In this document: in pieces, positions 1 through 10,189 of the stretch | Numbering within the stretch: the first letter of the stretch is position 1 | Layout of the letters: every line of letters starts with the position of its first letter | Source of the DNA: Moniliella sp. 'wahieum' | Lineage: Eukaryota > Basidiomycota > Moniliellomycetes > Moniliellales > Moniliellaceae | Assembly (NCBI GenBank): GCA_003971905.1 | Contig: RSEE01000032.1 | Coordinates: 558,001 to 622,000 of the forward strand | DNA: 64,000 bases | Direction: 5' to 3' | Notes under the pieces: generated by a model | Seen by the model: only the letters and a program-made list of their open reading frames with translations | Told to the model about the DNA's origin: nothing | Database searches by the model: none | Translations under genes and position numbers: made by a program

Positions 1-21
1 ATCGCCACCACCCCACACCCC

Positions 22-2591
22 ATGACCCTTTCCACCCCCTCCTCCGGCCGCACGGCCGCCGCTGTCTCCACCAGCAACACGGGCCGCAACGCCAAAGAGA
101 GCCGCTGGGCCGGGTGGGCCAACACGGGGTTCGCCAAGAGCATCAAGGTGTCCGACTGGGCTGGCCAGCACGCGAACAACCTCGGCAGCAAGCTCGTCGG
201 TGGCGAACGCTTTTGGCCCACGTCGGGCGACTATGTCCAAGAGATCGAGAAGGCGGTGCGCATCCTCCAGGGATTTACCCAGGGGCTTTGTCCAGCAGGA
301 AGAGCAGGCCACCTCGGCCGACGACCAGGACCCGAACGCGAAAGAAGTAGAGGAGACCATGGTCGTCGGCCCCGACGGCAAGCCCCTGTCCAAGGAGGAT
401 GCCGAAAAACTGCCCCCTTCCGAGACGCGCACCCAAAAGATCAAGAAGAAGATCAAGAAGGTCAACATTGTTCGCAAGGTGTGTTCTTTTCCCTTGCCCC
501 AGTTCTGCGCGCTTGCTTGTCCTCCCTGCCTGCCCTCCCGCCCGTTCTAACCCCTTTTTGTGCGCCTCAGATCCCTCCCGTCGTTTTGCAGCAAGCTTGT
601 GGCATTGCCATCTACTCGGCTATGCGCACCGGTATTGCCCCCTGGGTGGATCGGGCGGATCGGGGCTGGTGATGCAGCGGCTGCCCGACGGATCCTGGAG
701 CGCCCCTTCGTTCATCACGCCGCAAAATGTGGCGGTGGGGCTAATGCTGGGGTTTGACGTGTACGATGTGATTCTGCTGATTATGCATCCGCAAGCGATG
801 CTTGGTTTCTTGTCGCACAAAGTCACACTTGGTGCCGAGACAGCGGTGGCGGCGGGACCGGTGGGCACAGGCGCCTCGATGGACGTGAGTGTCAATGGCG
901 GTGAATGGAACCCAAAGAAGATGCAGCCCATCTTTTCGTATGTGCGCTCGCGCGGCGCGTATGCCGGCGCTGAGGCGATGGCCCAAGCGCTGGTGACCCG
1001 GATTTGATGAAAACGAACGGGTGTACCATTGGCCTTCGATCACGGGCCGGGATATCCTGACGGGCGGGTACGCAAGCTGAGGGAGGCCCAGCCATTGTAC
1101 GATGCCTTGGCCGCCGCCGAGACGGGCGAAGCGCAAGCTGCCAGTCGGACTTGGCCTTGCCTCCGGAGGTGGCTTTGGAACTCAGTGGCGGCCGGGCCGA
1201 TCCGGCGTCGGGCAGGGCCAGACCGGACAGACGCCATCAGGGAAACGCTGGATCTGGACGAAGGCGAGTGCATGCATCCCGCCGACACCAGAGCAGCTTG
1301 CGTTGATGGAAAAGTCTGGGGTGAAGGACGAGGAGGACAAGCGGCTTTTGGCCGATTACAGGAGGTGGGTGTGGGGCTTGCCGCCCCGCCTCGCCACCCT
1401 GAAGCCGTAAAACACAAGCGGGGGAGTCAACCGTAAGGCCTGGCAGCCGCTTCATGGCTCCGGCGCCTCCGCATTCGCATGGGTCTCGCAGATCATCCCA
1501 CCGGCCCCTCCTCGTCACGCTCTGAGGCCTACCTCCTCATCCTACCTCCGGAAAAGGGTGCGCTGCCCGACTTGGACGCCGGACCTCCTCCTCCTCTGCC
1601 CGGCAGCCACCCCACGGGCCCTTTGTTCTCCTTCGGGACCGCCACCTCCTCTGCCGGCAGTCATCCCACTGGACCCTACGTGCCCCATCGGACGCCCCCG
1701 CACTTCTAGCAACCACCCTTCCGGCCTTGTGGCCGACGCATCCCCCACCGCAAGCTCCTCCCCTACTACTGCAGTGGTACACCGCGAACCAGAAGATCTT
1801 CCTGCCTACCCGGACCACGAAGCGACCCAGGTCCTGCCAGAGAAGACCGAGGTCGCCTCGCATGCGACGACGGGGGAGCCTTCGGCGGCGGACGTGAGTC
1901 CAGCGACGTCTGGTCCTGCGCAGCATGCGACTCCGTCCCCAGCCCCGGAAGGAGGGGTGACAGTCCCGTCCCCAGCGCCTGAAGGAGGGGAGACAACCCC
2001 CTTGCCTTCCGCCTCGCCGGCCCTGCTCCAGCGGCGGTGGATGCGACGCAGATGGCTGCACCGGGTGCGCGGCGCGGCAGCTTGCACTTGGGCGGGGCGG
2101 AGGACGATGTGACTGGACGATGCGGAGGATTGGCAGACGCGGCAAGAAGTGCCTTTTCGGCCGCTCCTACGCCGGCTCCCTTTGCTTCCCTCGGATCGAT
2201 TGCCAGCGCCGTCGGAGGAGGAAACAACAAGAACAAGAAAAGGAACAGGAAACATGAGGCCCAGCGTACGAACCTGTCGCCTCACCCCTCTCTCCCTTGC
2301 AGAGAGGGAGAAGAACGGGGCGGTCCCGAGCGCGACTGCACCGGAGAGTACGGGGAGGAGTGAGATTGCTACCCCCCCCGTTGTTGCTGACAGGAATGCT
2401 ACTTCAATCCTGCTGAGGCTACTGCGCCTACCTCTGCCTCTGCCTATACGCCCGTCTCGCCCCCTACCCCCATTCGTCCGCAACGGTCCCTGTCGCGCAA
2501 CACGCCGCTCGAGCGTCCGCCTCGCTCGGCCGCACGTGCGTCAGCTTGTCCTCGAAGCACGAGCACGAGCACGAGCAACCGTGAACGGTGA
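22..2591 (+). CDS. SYLF-domain (Ysc84/SH3YL1-like) protein with proline-rich tail
   Basis: SYLF (DUF500) proteins bind phosphoinositides and actin regulators at endocytic sites. The first ATG at 22 opens a basic N-terminus (WAGWANTGFAKSIKVSDWAG, then GGERFWPTSGDYVQEIEKA) typical of fungal family members. The SYLF core follows: IPPVVLQQACGIAIYSAMRT, GGSGLVMQRLPDGSWSAP, VAAGPVG, then DENERVYHW-like and RKLREAQPLYDALA segments, about codons 150-350. An intron at 479-570 (GTGTGT donor, TTCTAAC branch site at 545-551, CAG acceptor) joins KKVNIVRK to IPPVVLQQ. The C-terminal third is proline/serine-rich and disordered; I see no SH3 domain, which is present in yeast Ysc84. The reading changes frame about five times (near 280, 640, 1020, 1200 and 2110), probably assembly indels. 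Family assignment is firm; the exact C-terminus (stop at 2589-2591) is less certain. Confidence 0.8.
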
Positions 2592-3467
2592 AGGTCCATG
2601 CCGGATGCCTTGACTGGGGCGGAATGCCAATGAAGAGTGAACGGTTTTGGTTGTTGGCTTTGTACCGTGCCCTGTGGCGGGACGGTTGGAGATGGGGGTG
2701 GGAAAGTCGATCGCGCTGACGTTGATGGGGATCAGTACTTGGTACTCGTGGACAGGACAATGTATATTGACTGGGAAGTGAGAAGAGGGAGAGAGAGATC
2801 CGTCGTAGCTGCTGCGCGCCGCGTAGATCGCGCGATCAAGTTGTCGAGAGTCATTGGGACTGAGTATAGGTAACAGCGGTGCCGTAAATTTCGACGGTTC
2901 TTGGCATAACTCGTAACCCCTTCCGGCGGAAAGGACCTTGAGGATGATGGTGGGGGGATTGTGCCATGCGAAATCGAAACAACGGCAGTCGCTGTTCAAT
3001 ACTGCATGGAGAATGGATGGACACGCATCCCAGGGGGTTCTATCGTACTGTTTGTCCCGGGTCTTCGCAGGTCAGGCCCCAAGGTTAAACATTCATCGCC
3101 ACAGTTCCAACTATATGCGCGCACCGTTCATACCGCTAATCGGGGAGATGTGTGGTGCGCATCAGGGAACGGGGTGACGCGTGACGCCGGTTGCGACTCG
3201 ACTCCGACGCCATGCCGTCCCAAAGGAGCTACGTGAGTGGTATAGCTACGGACACACACTCCCTATTCCTCCCACACACTGGTTCAAATGAAACACAGAT
3301 ACACTCCTGGACCGAGCCAATTCCAAAGCCCCCCTGCAGTCCGGCAGACTAGGGAGGGGGGGGTGGGTTGATCCACGCTTGTATCGTTGTGGTTGAGGCC
3401 GTAGGACAAGAAAACCGAGTGAGAAGCCGAGTGAGAAGCAGACGGTGTTCGAAAAGGAGCAAAACAA
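2592..3467. other. Intergenic, no gene seen
   Basis: Only short overlapping ORFs without recognisable motifs or consistent composition. It separates the 3' ends of two convergent genes and probably holds their untranslated ends. Confidence 0.4.
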
Positions 3468-4082
3468 CTAGGGGGGGGTTGCCACAGGTCGCAAACCCTG
3501 TATCGTAAGCGTGGTTTGTCCACCTGGGCGCACCGACCCCCCCCGCAAAGCGGAAGGGGGACGGGTCAAAGAGCAGGCTAAAAGAATCCAGGGAAAATGG
3601 CGAGAAAGGCGTATGAAAATGATGAGCATGTCGAAGATCGTATGGGTGGGTCTCAATGCGCTGGAGAAGGACAGGACCGGGGCATAAGCCAAAGGGCTAC
3701 AATGACTCAAAGTTGACTCCTGCAAGAGGGAGAGAACGTGGTCAGCACACAAGTCCGACGCAATGTGGCAACGCGGACGTGCCAGCGGAAGGGGGAAGGA
3801 GGGGGGAAGCGTACCTCGTTTGAATCGAATCGGACCACGACGGAGGGATCGTCAAGCCGGACTTGGCGCGCACCCTGGACGACTTGGATGACGCCCTGGG
3901 AGGCGAGGGCCAGAGCTGCCGCCCCACTACGGGCAACGCCGCACGCCAATAGGGGGCATGGGCCAAGCGGCGGAGCGCATATGCCGTACCAGCCGCTCTT
4001 CTCGCCCTTCTTCCTCTCCCGACCCGGCCGACGTCGAGCTCTCCTCTGGACACCCGACGCTCGCGATTCCACGCGCGAACCG

Positions 4083-4114
<32 letters not shown>

Positions 4115-5656
4115 ACCGGCGAGTCGAGCGCCAGCAGCGCATCGCTCTGCTCGTTGCCACTCACCGTGGTGGGCACCGACGTTGGCGTGCCTCGCGCCAA
4201 CGAGTGCATCGAGGTGGAAAACGAGCTGGGCTGGACAGAGCCAGAAGAACGACTGCTATCGTTGTTCGAGTTGGACGATCCTTCTTCCCCTGAGCCCGAC
4301 GAGCCCGATCCGCCGCCCCCAGATCCAGGCCCCGACCCCGACCCCGACCCAGACCCAGACCCAGGTCCAGGTCCAGTTCCAGAGCCAGATCCAGATCCAG
4401 ATCCAGATCCAGACCCAGACCCAGACCCGGAGGCAGAGGCAGAGGCAGACACGGATACGGTCGAGTTGGAGCTGCCGCTAGGGCCGGCGGGCGAGGCAGA
4501 GTAGGCCAAGGAGAGTCATTGTAGTTCGCTTTGGTCCGCGATGGATGGTGGTGCAGAAACGAAGCATGGGGCGGGAGAGCGCGGGGATGATGGTGGGCAT
4601 GGGCATAGGCGCGTACAGAGGCACGAGGTGGCAGTTCGTGGTGGGAATCCAGCGGGCGAACCATATGGTAGTCTGTCGCGGCCGCGCGGCACCTTGCTGC
4701 GTGCAGCTTGGTGGCGCGACAGCCGAGACCCGAGCAGAAGGAGCGCGCGAAGCAAGTGGCACAGAAGCCGGCTGCCCCACCTGCTCCGTACCCGACTCAT
4801 GCTCCGAATCCTGATCCGACACATTGCCCGAGTCACCAGCCTCGTCGGACCGCGCCGCTGCCTCATCCCCGCCTCCGCATCGGCACGCAGCACATCAGGG
4901 GCATACATGTACCCATACTTCCTCCCCCCAGGTCGGAGGAGAGGAGGCAGAAGCGCACGCATACGGCGGCGATGGTTGTTCTCCCATCGTCGGCGCATTC
5001 GGTTGGGATTCCCCGTACGCAAGGGCAGCGCCCGCTGCACCGTCCGAATAAGGCACCGCCGACTGGCCATCCGTATCCGTTGTATCCGTCGAATCAGCCG
5101 AATCCGTGCCATCCGTCCCAGGGGCGGCGGCATGCGCATTGGAAGGCGAAGCGGCGCGACAAGCACGGTGGTTTAAGGTGGCGGGCGCTGAGGCCGGTGC
5201 AGAAGGAACCATTGGAGGAGAAGAGGAGCCGGAGGAGCCTCCCGATCCAGACGTGGAAACGAGACCGCCGACCCACCCGAGCCAGCGGCCAAACTGCTAC
5301 CGGTCGAATGCGCGCCACCCGAACCCAAGCCCGACCGAGGCGCCGGGCTGGGTCCCGACGACGACGGGTCGGACCGACGAGGCACGTTGCTGCTCGGGCT
5401 GTCCTCTCGCACCGTGAGGAAGGCATGCCGCGCCACGTCCGAGGGGCAAACACTGCTGCCAGGACTACGCCGCAGCAACGCCTTGATGGCCATCTTCACA
5501 TCCTCCTGCGACGGAATCGAAATTTCCTCCGCAGGCGGCCACACGTATTCGGGAGGCGCACGGAACGCAGGAGGATCGGCCGACGGTGACGGTTCTGCAC
5601 TATCAGCTGGAGTCGAACGGCGAAGTGGAGATATGCGCTCGGCAGGAGAGGCAGCT

Positions 5657-5692
<36 letters not shown>

Positions 5693-6890
5693 GCTGAGCC
5701 AGAAGTGGGAGTATACGAGCGACCAGGAACACGTGCAGCCGATGAGAAAGGAGCAGGGTCGTTGTAGTGGCGGACCTGAGGACGAGCACCAGTCTCCGGT
5801 TCGGGTGCAGGCTGATTGGAGGGGAAGTCGCGCAGGCGACGAGGGGGACGCGTGCGGTGGCGTTGGGGCCACGCGCCTTGGGTCGAGGAGGGGGTAGTGA
5901 ATTGAGGTTGTTGGTACGAGTGGGAAAATGAAGAGGAAGGGTGGTGGGCAGCAGTAGGAGTGACGTGGTTACCGCCCTCGCCCACGGGTCCGGGTGCGCT
6001 TGCTGTGGCAGAGCGAGATGCGGATGTCGGGGGCGGGGGCGGGGCCGGTCTCGAGCGGTGACTGCGGGTGCGACGGTTGCGTGGGCGTTGGTTGGCCCGG
6101 GCGGCAGAGGAAGATGTTAGGGGCGGGGCGGGGAAAGAAGGGCGCTGAATGGCGCGGTTCGAGACCAAGGACGGAGCAGAAGATGGAGTGGAGAGCGAGG
6201 CAGAGGGGGAGGTGGAGGTGGTAGTAGACAGGGAAGGGGGGTGGGGTCGGCGGAAAGGGAGGAAGGGACGGTGTTCGGGGCCGAGACAGAGGAGCTGGTC
6301 AGGGGAAGGAAGTGGGAGTTGGAGGCGAGGGGGCGTGCTGGAGAAGGGAAGGGGACGAAAGAGTCATGATGAAGCGACGCTGGTGCGGGGCAGCAAACGG
6401 GGTCGGGGACGGACGCGGGGACGGGGCAGGGACAGTGGGCGGGAACGAATCGGCGCTCTCGAAGGGCAGGTGGTTGGGCCTGGACCTTCCGGCGCGGGTC
6501 TGACTCCTAGTGTAGTAGGAGTGCTGAACAGCGGTGGTGGGTGCACGCGACACGGCGGGGGCGAGGGAGAGACACGCGAGAGGCGCGAGGAGCGCGGCTG
6601 CGCAGATGGCGCTGCTGGCGCCGCAAGCACGCGCCGCACAGGCGGGGGTCACACAGAGGAACGCTGCGCTGCTGGCCGACAGAGAAGGCAGCCGCAGCGG
6701 CGATGACGATGGCGGCGATGCCAACAACAGCGACACGGCGTAGGACGATGCTGCCGCTGGCTGGCCAGGCAGAGCAACGGAAGGTGGTGGTCACCACCAG
6801 TGGCGGAGGTTTGCCACCGCCGCCCTTTTGTACGACCCAGGGCACCCCAGCACTGCGCCGCACTCGCGGTCGAGACCCTGGCCGCCGCAT
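3468..6890 (-). CDS. Low-complexity protein containing a split DUF3253 domain
   Basis: Read on the minus strand, residues near 5505-5419 give EDVKMAIKALLRR then SSVCPSDVARHAF, the first half of DUF3253 (family pattern: helix, CPSEVAR). The second half appears only at 3950-3812: YWRAALPVV, then AALALASQGVIQVVQG and VRLDDPSVVVRF, matching the family's WR-LM-VR helix and GxIxVTQxG strand. Between them lie about 1,470 bp of Ser/Gly/Pro/Asp-rich sequence, including a GSGSGS run at 4430-4290. A GT-AG intron (3720-3814) follows the domain and leads to an exon open to 3468. The N-terminal part has a hydrophobic stretch near 6780-6720 (RRVAVVGIAAIVIAAAAAF), so a membrane anchor is possible. Start (ATG at 6890) and stop are uncertain, and several frame changes are needed. 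The function of DUF3253 is unknown to me. Confidence 0.5.
4083..4440. repeat. Hexanucleotide arrays (GAGCCC and GACCCx units)
   Basis: GAGCCC repeats about seven times from 4083, and degenerate GACCCC/GACCCA/GATCCA units fill about 4320-4430. A second GAGCCC array lies at 5656-5692. On the minus strand they encode Ser-Gly or Arg-Ala dipeptides, on the plus strand Pro-Asp or Glu-Pro, so both strands stay open through the arrays. Confidence 0.85.
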
Positions 6891-8643
6891 GCGCTACCCG
6901 GGCGGTGGTGCCGCTGCCGCACGCACAGGGGCAGCGTTCCTGCAGGCGCTGGCGCAGCTTGCCCCAGACTGGCGGGGAGCGGCGCTGATGCATGATGCAC
7001 GGGTGGTGGTCGGTGACCGGTGACCCTTTGTGTGTCTCTCCGGAGGGTCACTCCGACAGCCTCCCCAGGGATCATGCATGGCTCATGCATCGCGCAAGAG
7101 TGCCCGCACGCCGCCCGATCCCCAATGCTGGTCCGTCCAGGTCTGCAGAGCGCCTTCCCAGACACCCGGTCCGGACACACGCGCGGTGCTGGGCTTGGGA
7201 GGCGTCGATGGCCAGCGAAACACATCATGCATCCTGCATCATGCATGGTACATGATGCATGCAGCAGGTGGGTGGCGCAGACTGGTGCACTGCAGCTCCC
7301 TGGGCGCAGGCCCAAGGGGGGAGGACTACCATATCTCAGAGTTCGGAATCTGGCCTCAGCGCCTCAGCGCCCTCAGCTGCTCCCTGCGAATGTGCCTATT
7401 CTCCGGCCTCTCGCCACAACTTGCTGCCCCAACGTCCAATGTACGTACGTCCAACCCCCGCCAGTCCGCCGGGTCTCGCCACTCCCGGGCGTGGCGGGGC
7501 GTGCAGCGCGCAGCAGTTGGAGCAGGGCGTGGCTGTGCACCGTGCACCACCGAATCCCCCCCGAAGCTTCTTGAAGCTTGAAACTTGATCCGGCTCTCGG
7601 CCGAGCGGTGTCAGTCGGAGGCCGCGGCCAGCAAGCAGCCACACGTGTATCAAACAGCCTGGAACCATGTAGCCGGCAACCGGTAACCGACCGGTACCTC
7701 GGCAGCCCTCCCCTGTCTCATGTTCAGTGTTGGTTAGGTACATTGCCGTTGGTACTTGGTGGCCGGAAGCGTCGAGGTACCAGATACGTAGTGTTCCCAG
7801 ATATAGTTCAACCAACGCTCACGCGTTCATGGGGTCACAAACTCACGTCTCGCGCATCACACGCATCAATACTTCAACATACCCGGTCTCTGCCTACATA
7901 CGAACCGAAACCACCATGAATGGAACAACTGAGTGCCCAAGAGAGATGGCTTGAGAACACAGGTCAAACACGGCGTGGAGAGATTTGTGTTCGTAATATA
8001 TCCGAAACGTAGTGTTCTTCTTTTGTTTCCACTGCAGATCCCACTGAGGAAATGAAGGGCAGACTAACGACGACCAAGCCAACGAGCTTTTTTCGCCTTG
8101 CTGAGAGAAAATGTTCAAACACGAAGACAGGCTGCCAGGCGCATCAACACCTATCGCTTAGGATGCCTGTGGGCGAGAAGACGCGAGGAGGCCGGTGGAT
8201 TCCGATCAGCCTTGCTTGGACGCCCTCTAGGGGGTCGCAACGGCCCAAAGGGTTCATCTATTGCAATGATGACTGCAGTGACGACTCGAGGGGAGTGGCA
8301 ATGGTGGAAATGGGAAGCGCCCAGTAACGTCTTGTCCGCATCGAAGGAACCCCTTTGCCGTAGGCAGGCCCGCCTTTCAGCCTCCATCTGGCCCTTTCAT
8401 CCCCACGCCCCGTTTCCTATAACCCCCACCTTCCCACCCAGCGCACCTTGTATAAAGCCCCCCCCTCGGCTGTGTTGCTCGGGAGAACCTTCGTCAAGAC
8501 AATCACTGCCCCCTAGTACTATTGTGTCATCATGTCATAACCCATCCTTCTAACCCAACAGCCAAAGCATTCTGGCGCACTCATCCATTTCCCTTCCTGT
8601 ACAACGAAAAAGAGGCATTGAGTATCGACTAAGGCTGCCCGTG
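6891..8643. other. Intergenic with ATGCAT-centred repeats; no gene seen
   Basis: Between 7060 and 7270 there are many overlapping CATGCATG/ATCATGCAT motifs, including a 9-bp inverted repeat (TGCATCATG at 7235-7243 and CATGATGCA at 7251-7259). GGTGACCGGTGACC-type duplications lie near 7010-7025. No ORF has recognisable content. A TATAAAG at 8451-8457 on + is not followed by a convincing gene. Confidence 0.45.
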
Positions 8644-9874
8644 TTACAAGCCCAAGATGTTCTTGCGCCGCTCTTCCCCTTCTTCGCTGATCGCTTGCTG
8701 CACCGCTTCCACTACCGTGGCGTGGATGTTGGCTTGGGAAGCAACGACGCCCTTGTTGAGCGCCAAAGTGCGTCCCTGGCTAAAGTCGAGCGGGTGGCCA
8801 CGCACATCGCTCACCTTGCCTCCGCTCTCCTCCACCAGCACCGCCCCTGCCGCATGGTCCCAGATCTTCTCTGCATACGATCCATCCTTGGTAGGGATGC
8901 GCAGATAAATGTCCCCGTCGCCGCGTGCAATCGAGGCGTACTTGGCTTGGCTGTCCATGCGCACACTGTGGGCCGTGTCAAGATGGAGGAGCTGTGCAAT
9001 GCGGGCATTGGTGCCGTGCGAACCATGACCGGCCTCGACGGACTCGCAGAAACGCGCCTTGCCCTGCGCCAACTCGGACGCTGACAGCGCAGCAAAGTGG
9101 ATGGGAGTGTGGGCACTGGCGGCATTGCCATACAAGGGCGATTGCGTCGCCCCCTGCCCTCGGGCCGCACTAAAGAGCACTCCCTTGGCCCCCGTGTCGT
9201 CCCCAATGGTGAGGGGCAAATTAGGGCAACCAATCACTCCCACTTGCACTTGCCCATCCACAATCAGCCCGAGGCAGATTGCGTATTGCCCGCCGCGCAA
9301 AAATCCCTTTGTGCCGTCAATCGGATCCAACCCCACATCGCTGCCCACCGCACATCAAGTCAGTCCTCACCTTCACCACACAGCCGAGAAAAACAGAGGA
9401 GAAAGAAAAGAAGAAGAAGAAGAAAAGAAAAACGACGCACCTCCCTTGGCACCCCCCTCGTAGCTACCGCGGTCAATGGCATCAAGGAAGTCATCATCCG
9501 TGTAGGTGTTAGACAGGGCATGGGCGACCGCTTGCGCCTTGGGGTCTTCCTGGGGCAAAGCAGGATCGTCCTGTGCCGTGGCGGCAAGCGCCTTGCGCGC
9601 CAAGCTGGTCACATGCGAGCGCAGCTGCACCACCGCAGGACTGTCGCCTCGCAGCGCCTCGGAATCTTCCTCTCCTACGACGGGGATGGAGGGGTAGCGG
9701 CAGCGAGCAAGGAGATAATGACGGCTTGGCTGCCAAAGTCGCCGACGGTGACCGGGAGGCATCGGATTTGTCCACCTTGTCGCCGGCCTGGAGATGGTCA
9801 AACACGGCGTTGGTCAAGCGCGCAGCGGCGCGCACAGCACGCTGGGCCACAGCAAGGTGGGTGGCATAGCTCAT
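8644..9874 (-). CDS. MET22: 3'(2'),5'-bisphosphate nucleotidase (Met22/Hal2 type)
   Basis: Hydrolyses 3'-phosphoadenosine 5'-phosphate, a by-product of sulfate assimilation; a Mg-dependent, Li/Na-sensitive member of the inositol monophosphatase superfamily. Visible in order: N-terminus MSYATHLAVAQRAV, DKVDKSDASR with a following SPVTVGDFGSQAVI segment in another frame, VGEEDSEALRG, the metal-binding LDPIDGTKGFLRG, and the C-terminal IWDHAAGAVLVEESGG with RTLALNKGVVAS. One intron (about 9341-9440) sits just before the DPIDGT exon. Total about 375 codons, close to the family's usual 355. The ATG at 9872-9874 was chosen because it opens the conserved N-terminus; a mitochondrial-looking stretch (MNAFRRLVRPAVAATIPRAA) lies directly upstream in another frame. 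At least one frame change occurs near 9750. Confidence 0.9.
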
Positions 9875-10189
9875 GGCGGAGAGGTGGACGCGGGAGCAGC
9901 GGAGCGGGCAGCGCGGGGGATGGTGGCGGCGACGGCGGGGCGCACAAGGCGTCGGAATGCGTTCATCGCATCGCGGCGGCCGCTGGGCGACGGCGAGACG
10001 GCGGGAGAAACGCGGGCCATCCCAGGCGAGCGCCTCGCCGCCATGTCGTGCTCAGCCAAGTCCGTCCGTGGGGGGGGGGGTCACGTGGTCACGTGCTGGA
10101 GGCCGCCCGGATGACGTCAGCCTGCATGCCCCCCTCCCCCCCACATGCGGCACACAGCAGCCGGCGCCCGCCGCCTCACCGTGTACGCC
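9875..10189. promoter_or_regulatory. Divergent MET22/EXO70 promoter with two CACGTG boxes and a CRE-type box
   Basis: CACGTG occurs at 10082-10087 and 10090-10095, each within TCACGTG, and the palindrome TGACGTCA at 10112-10119. TCACGTG is the known site of fungal Cbf1-type bHLH factors that control sulfur genes; TGACGTCA is the ATF/CREB bZIP site. A G-run lies immediately upstream of the first box. Binding is inferred, not shown. Confidence 0.55.
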
